64,000 nt of DNA from the NCBI RefSeq assembly GCF_004006665.1, contig NZ_QOCL01000014.1, forward strand, positions 558,001-622,000, in the 5' to 3' direction. The notes beneath the pieces were generated by a model, which ran no database searches, was not told the origin of the DNA, and was given only the letters and a program-made list of their open reading frames with translations. Source of the stretch: Halobacteriovorax sp. HLS (GTDB lineage Bacteria > Bdellovibrionota > Bacteriovoracia > Bacteriovoracales > Bacteriovoracaceae). Positions 60,487 through 64,000 of the stretch are shown here, piece by piece; positions within the stretch are counted from its first letter, which is position 1, and each line of letters begins with the position of its first letter. The position numbers and the translations under genes were made by a program.

Positions 60487-61731
60487 ATGAAATCATTTGA
60501 GGAATATATTCATGAAAGGATAAGTATCGAGATAGTAGATTCATTCTTTTCCATTAATGATTTTTATTTTTATCCAAGTGAAATTTTAAAGTCTATAGCT
60601 CCAAAAGAGTTCGAATCAATATGCTACGACTTAGACATCAATCTCGATTCGAATAACATTGAGTTAAGAGAAAATCTTGATCCTGAGTTATCATTAAACT
60701 TTTCAAAGGATCATATTGATATTTCAGGTAATAGATTTTCAATATTGGAGGTAATAAAAGAAGGCTATCCAGAGATGCTTGATGTCCTTAAAGCAGGATT
60801 TGAAGATTATAAGAAAGAAGAGCTAGGGAAAAATGAACAAACTTTAAAAGTTATCAAAGAAGAGAAGGCCTCAGGTATCCATGCATTAAAAAGTGAGATC
60901 GTTCTGTCTTATCCTTCGCCAATCTCCTTTTCATTTCACAATTATCTGTATGCCTCATCTAGTGAAAGTGAAAGATACTCATATTTGAAAGATTGCTGGG
61001 AATCAATCATCTATGTATTGTTCTCGATTGTATTGTCTGAATATCTTCAAAATAAAGTCTGGCGCGCTTTTAAAGATATAAAAATAAGTGATATTTATGA
61101 CTTTAGCATCAGTAAGAAATTGGGAGTGATGAAAAAGTTGATTGAGTTTCAAGACCCATTGACAACAGACTTTATTTCCAATGAGGTTTTGTCCCTAACG
61201 ATTATTGAAAAATTGATTAAATTAAATAAAGACAGGAATAATGCATTTCACAATCAAACACAGTCAGAGGCTATCCTAAAAAGAAGAAATAGTGAGAATT
61301 TAAATAAGATAATAGATATTGTTAGAGAATTAACTTTTTTGAAGGATCTTAAATATTCTCTTTTTCAAGGAGTTGATAAACTTTTTAGTAATAAAATATT
61401 TTTTGATGAGTTCGTAGGTCACTCGTGGAACAAAAAGATAATAAAAAAGCAATTTAAGAAAAAAGTCACACCTCCTCTCGTTGGATGTAATGTTTTGCTG
61501 CGCTACAAACAGCAAGTATTATGCGTTTCACCATTCCTACACTTTAAACTAAGGGAAGGTTTCAATGAACATCGCTTGGCTTATTTAAAATCCAAAAAAA
61601 ATGGAATTCTATCATTTGAAATAGTTGGAGCTTCTGGTGAAAGTGCTCAGTTTAATGAGAAATCATCTTCTTTTTCAATTATAGAAAAACTAGAGCGTGA
61701 AAAAAATAGAATATCGACAGGGAAGGTATAG
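60487..61731 (+). CDS. HEPN-like protein inserted between hsdS and hsdR
   Basis: A 414-residue protein of unknown family. The motif R250-N-N-A-F-H255 is an Rx4H HEPN ribonuclease signature, set in a helical region (about 165-300). The N- and C-terminal parts are not recognised. It starts 7 bp after hsdS and ends 2 bp before hsdR, so it is co-transcribed. By analogy with PrrC/RloC-type nucleases encoded in type I loci it may be a back-up RNase triggered when restriction fails; this is inference. Confidence 0.7.
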   Translation: MKSFEEYIHERISIEIVDSFFSINDFYFYPSEILKSIAPKEFESICYDLDINLDSNNIELRENLDPELSLNFSKDHIDISGNRFSILEVIKEGYPEMLDVLKAGFEDYKKEELGKNEQTLKVIKEEKASGIHALKSEIVLSYPSPISFSFHNYLYASSSESERYSYLKDCWESIIYVLFSIVLSEYLQNKVWRAFKDIKISDIYDFSISKKLGVMKKLIEFQDPLTTDFISNEVLSLTIIEKLIKLNKDRNNAFHNQTQSEAILKRRNSENLNKIIDIVRELTFLKDLKYSLFQGVDKLFSNKIFFDEFVGHSWNKKIIKKQFKKKVTPPLVGCNVLLRYKQQVLCVSPFLHFKLREGFNEHRLAYLKSKKNGILSFEIVGASGESAQFNEKSSSFSIIEKLEREKNRISTGKV

Positions 61732-61733
61732 TT

Positions 61734-64000
61734 ATGGCACAGGAAGCCTATAATGAAAAAAATATTGTTCAAGACCCATCAATAGAAGAGCTTGTAAAAC
61801 TTGGTTATACACATATAGATGGATCAACGATTTCTACGAATATAGATGATGGAGATAGGAAAACTGAAAGAGATGTTATTCTTCATAAAGTATTGTCAGA
61901 GTCTATAAGAAGAATAAACCCTTGGATTACCGATGAAAATCAGGAAAAAGTTGTCAGAGAAATCAGTAACATTCAAAAGCCTACATTAATAGAAGCGAAC
62001 GAGCTATTTTGGAAAATGCTTGTTCGCTATATTTCAGTTGATCAAGACCTAGGACAAGGTCGAAAAGGGCAAACTGTTAAGGTTGTTGATTTTGAGAATC
62101 TAAATAATAATGTTTTTCATGTGGTTGATGAGTTAGCAATCCGAGGTGATGGGCCACGTCCGATAAGAACGGATATATTACTTTATGTAAACGGAATACC
62201 CCTTGTAGTCATTGAGTGTAAATCACCAACAATCTCGGACCCGATAGATGAGGCGATAGATCAACTAAGGTATTATGCAAATACACGTGGATCAGCAGAG
62301 CCAGAAGGCGCTCAAAAGTTATTTTTTTATAATGCTATCATGATTGCTGACTGTCGAGATCATTGTTATCTGGGGACGATTACCAGCTCACCTAAATACT
62401 TTTTACCATGGAAGGATACTTTTCCTTATTATAAAAATGAACTTGGAAATGATCCTAAAGCTCAAAAAATTGTTAATCATTGTGTGTTAAGGCCAGAGGC
62501 TTTACTAGACATTATTCAAAATTTTACTGTTTTTGATCGAGAAGATGGAACAATCATTAAAAAGATTCCGCGCTATCAGCAATATCGTGCAGTAATGAAA
62601 TCTGTTGATAGAGTTTTGACAGGCGAGGACCGTTTAGCTAAAGGTGGTGTGGTCTGGCATACTCAAGGTTCTGGAAAATCCTTAACAATGGTATTTCTTG
62701 CTCAAAAATTTAGATCACATAAAGAACTACAAAAATATAAGATGGTTTTTATCACTGATAGAACTTCACTTGATGATCAACTCTCAGGGACAATGGAGCG
62801 GTGTCAGGACGAAACAGTACTTAGAGCAAAATCGGTTAAAGACTTAAAAGAACTTCTGAAAAAGGATGCGAGTGATTTAATTACTGGTATGCTTCAGAAG
62901 TTTCAAGAAAATGATTTTGAAGAGATGCAAGAGTTAAATACATCGGATAAAATTTTAATTTTAGTTGATGAAGCACACCGTGGACAATTCAAATCTCTAG
63001 CTTCAAATATGAGAGTAGCACTTCCAAATGCTCCTATTATTGGATTCACAGGAACACCTCTTGTTAAAGATGATAAACAACGAAATATAATGGGGGAATA
63101 CATAGATGTTTATACAATCGAACAGGCTGTTGGGGATGGGGCAACTGTTCAAATAATATATGAAGGACGAGAATCTAAAACGAAAGTAACTGGCGATAAT
63201 TTAGAAACATTATTTGAAATGCATTTTTCAGATCGAACGCCTGAAGAACGTGATGCTATAGTAAAAAAATATGGCAGAGAGCAAGCTGTACTAGAGGCAC
63301 CTTCTCGTATTGAAGAGATATGCAAAGATATTATTGAACACTATAATTCAAAAATTAAACCTGATGGTTTTAAGGCACAACTTGTTGTTGGTTCACGTCG
63401 AGCAGCCGTTCTATATCATCAAGCGATGAACAGATTAAAAGGCCCTGAGTCAGCAGTTATAATTTCTGGAAATCACAAGGATGATGCTTTTTATACTCCT
63501 TATACCGATAGTGTGAAGCAAAAAGAGCAAATTAGAAAATTTAAAGAACCATTAGATAAAGATACATTAAGCTTTCTAATTGTGAAAGATAAGCTGTTGA
63601 CAGGATTTGATGCCCCTATTGAACAAGTTATGTATATAGATCGTAAGCTTAGAGAGCATAGTTTGTTGCAGGCAATTGCAAGGGTTAATCGAACAAGAAA
63701 AGGGAAACATTGCGGTTACATTGTAGATTATTATGGCCTCACTGATTACTTGGAAGATGCCTTGAGAATGTTTTCTAGTGAAGATATCCGAGGAGCACTA
63801 GTTCCTTTAAAAGAAGAGATTCCTAAGCTAGAAACTCGCCATCGTAGAGTATTGTCATATTTCAATGATACTGATTTGGCAGATATAGATGGATGTGTTT
63901 TACGATTAAAAGACGAGAAAATAAGGGCAGAGTTTGAAAGGGACTTTAAAAAGTTCTTATCAAGTATGAATATTATCTTGCCTGATCCATCTGCAAGTTC
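61734..64000 (+). CDS. hsdR: Type I restriction endonuclease HsdR (3' end outside window)
   Basis: 755 residues are visible with no stop. A PD-(D/E)xK nuclease region has Asp147 and E161-x-K163 (V-V-I-E-C-K-S). The helicase motor follows, with Walker A at 310-316 (T-Q-G-S-G-K-S) and DEAH at 412-415. R-V-N-R-T-R lies further on. It starts 2 bp after the HEPN-like gene. It cleaves unmethylated DNA together with HsdM and HsdS. Confidence 0.95.
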   Translation, partial: MAQEAYNEKNIVQDPSIEELVKLGYTHIDGSTISTNIDDGDRKTERDVILHKVLSESIRRINPWITDENQEKVVREISNIQKPTLIEANELFWKMLVRYISVDQDLGQGRKGQTVKVVDFENLNNNVFHVVDELAIRGDGPRPIRTDILLYVNGIPLVVIECKSPTISDPIDEAIDQLRYYANTRGSAEPEGAQKLFFYNAIMIADCRDHCYLGTITSSPKYFLPWKDTFPYYKNELGNDPKAQKIVNHCVLRPEALLDIIQNFTVFDREDGTIIKKIPRYQQYRAVMKSVDRVLTGEDRLAKGGVVWHTQGSGKSLTMVFLAQKFRSHKELQKYKMVFITDRTSLDDQLSGTMERCQDETVLRAKSVKDLKELLKKDASDLITGMLQKFQENDFEEMQELNTSDKILILVDEAHRGQFKSLASNMRVALPNAPIIGFTGTPLVKDDKQRNIMGEYIDVYTIEQAVGDGATVQIIYEGRESKTKVTGDNLETLFEMHFSDRTPEERDAIVKKYGREQAVLEAPSRIEEICKDIIEHYNSKIKPDGFKAQLVVGSRRAAVLYHQAMNRLKGPESAVIISGNHKDDAFYTPYTDSVKQKEQIRKFKEPLDKDTLSFLIVKDKLLTGFDAPIEQVMYIDRKLREHSLLQAIARVNRTRKGKHCGYIVDYYGLTDYLEDALRMFSSEDIRGALVPLKEEIPKLETRHRRVLSYFNDTDLADIDGCVLRLKDEKIRAEFERDFKKFLSSMNIILPDPSAS

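Larger units (their letters stand above)
34946..64000. mobile_element. Integrative and conjugative element, left part (right end outside window)
   Basis: Starting just after the ssrA terminator, the region holds a serine recombinase, XRE regulator, a nearly complete VirB-type secretion set, a coupling ATPase, a replication-relaxation-type protein, a sigma-54 two-component control module, a TIR gene and a type I restriction operon. Together these are the gene set of an integrative and conjugative element. The left boundary is estimated from the ssrA terminator and integrase and could lie anywhere between about 34890 and 35100. No right attachment site is visible before 64000. Confidence 0.8.

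Overview
The window is AT-rich DNA from a Gram-negative bacterium. Pal with a DUF4398 partner, a FadL-type barrel, a TIGR02147-family protein, several secreted proteases and multiheme cytochrome lipoproteins fit the predatory Bdellovibrionota, most likely Bacteriovoracaceae/Halobacteriovorax. That assignment is inference from gene content; no rRNA is present.

Positions 1-34.5 kb look like ordinary chromosome. A minus-strand cluster runs tsaD-rsmA-FadL-like-smpB-glutathione peroxidase. Next come a Tol-Pal accessory cluster (pal, DUF4398, cpoB-like) followed by a phosphoesterase/multiheme cytochrome fusion, a gluzincin-barrel protein, a LysR/threonine aldolase pair, two GST-like genes around a MATE exporter, a membrane-anchored small heat-shock protein, a large hybrid histidine kinase, and many secreted proteins. 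The proteases include a trypsin-TPR-ankyrin protein, a subtilisin, a V8-like enzyme, a HELGH protein and an LAS-type murein endopeptidase. The tmRNA gene ssrA (34511-34888) ends this part.

From just past ssrA to the right edge lies a partly captured integrative and conjugative element. A large serine recombinase reads antisense into the 3' part of ssrA. Behind it are a HigA/XRE regulator, lipoproteins, a replication-relaxation-type protein, an FtsK-like coupling ATPase, and a VirB-type secretion operon transcribed leftwards from 48820 (VirB2, B3, B4, B5-like, B6, B8, B9, B10). Two secretion genes, the VirB5-like and VirB10 genes, appear to start at ATA, each overlapping the upstream TAA stop as ATAA.

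The most striking part is 48.8-57.3 kb. A minus-strand operon encodes an orphan family-5 substrate-binding protein, a sensor kinase, an NtrC-type sigma-54 activator, an S33-like hydrolase, a small exported protein and an ICMT-like methyltransferase. A sigma-54-type promoter precedes this operon. Two further sigma-54-type promoters, each about 66 bp from a homologous cluster of ATATCGC half-sites, point outwards: one to the secretion operon and one to the restriction operon. My reading is that a ligand-sensing two-component system controls conjugation, its own operon and possibly host-defence genes of the element. A TIR protein with an unidentified partner lies in the same block.

The right end is a type I restriction-modification operon: HTH protein, hsdM, hsdS, a protein with an Rx4H HEPN-like motif inserted between hsdS and hsdR, and hsdR running off the window. 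No tRNA, rRNA, CRISPR array or insertion sequence was recognised. The right end of the element is outside the window.
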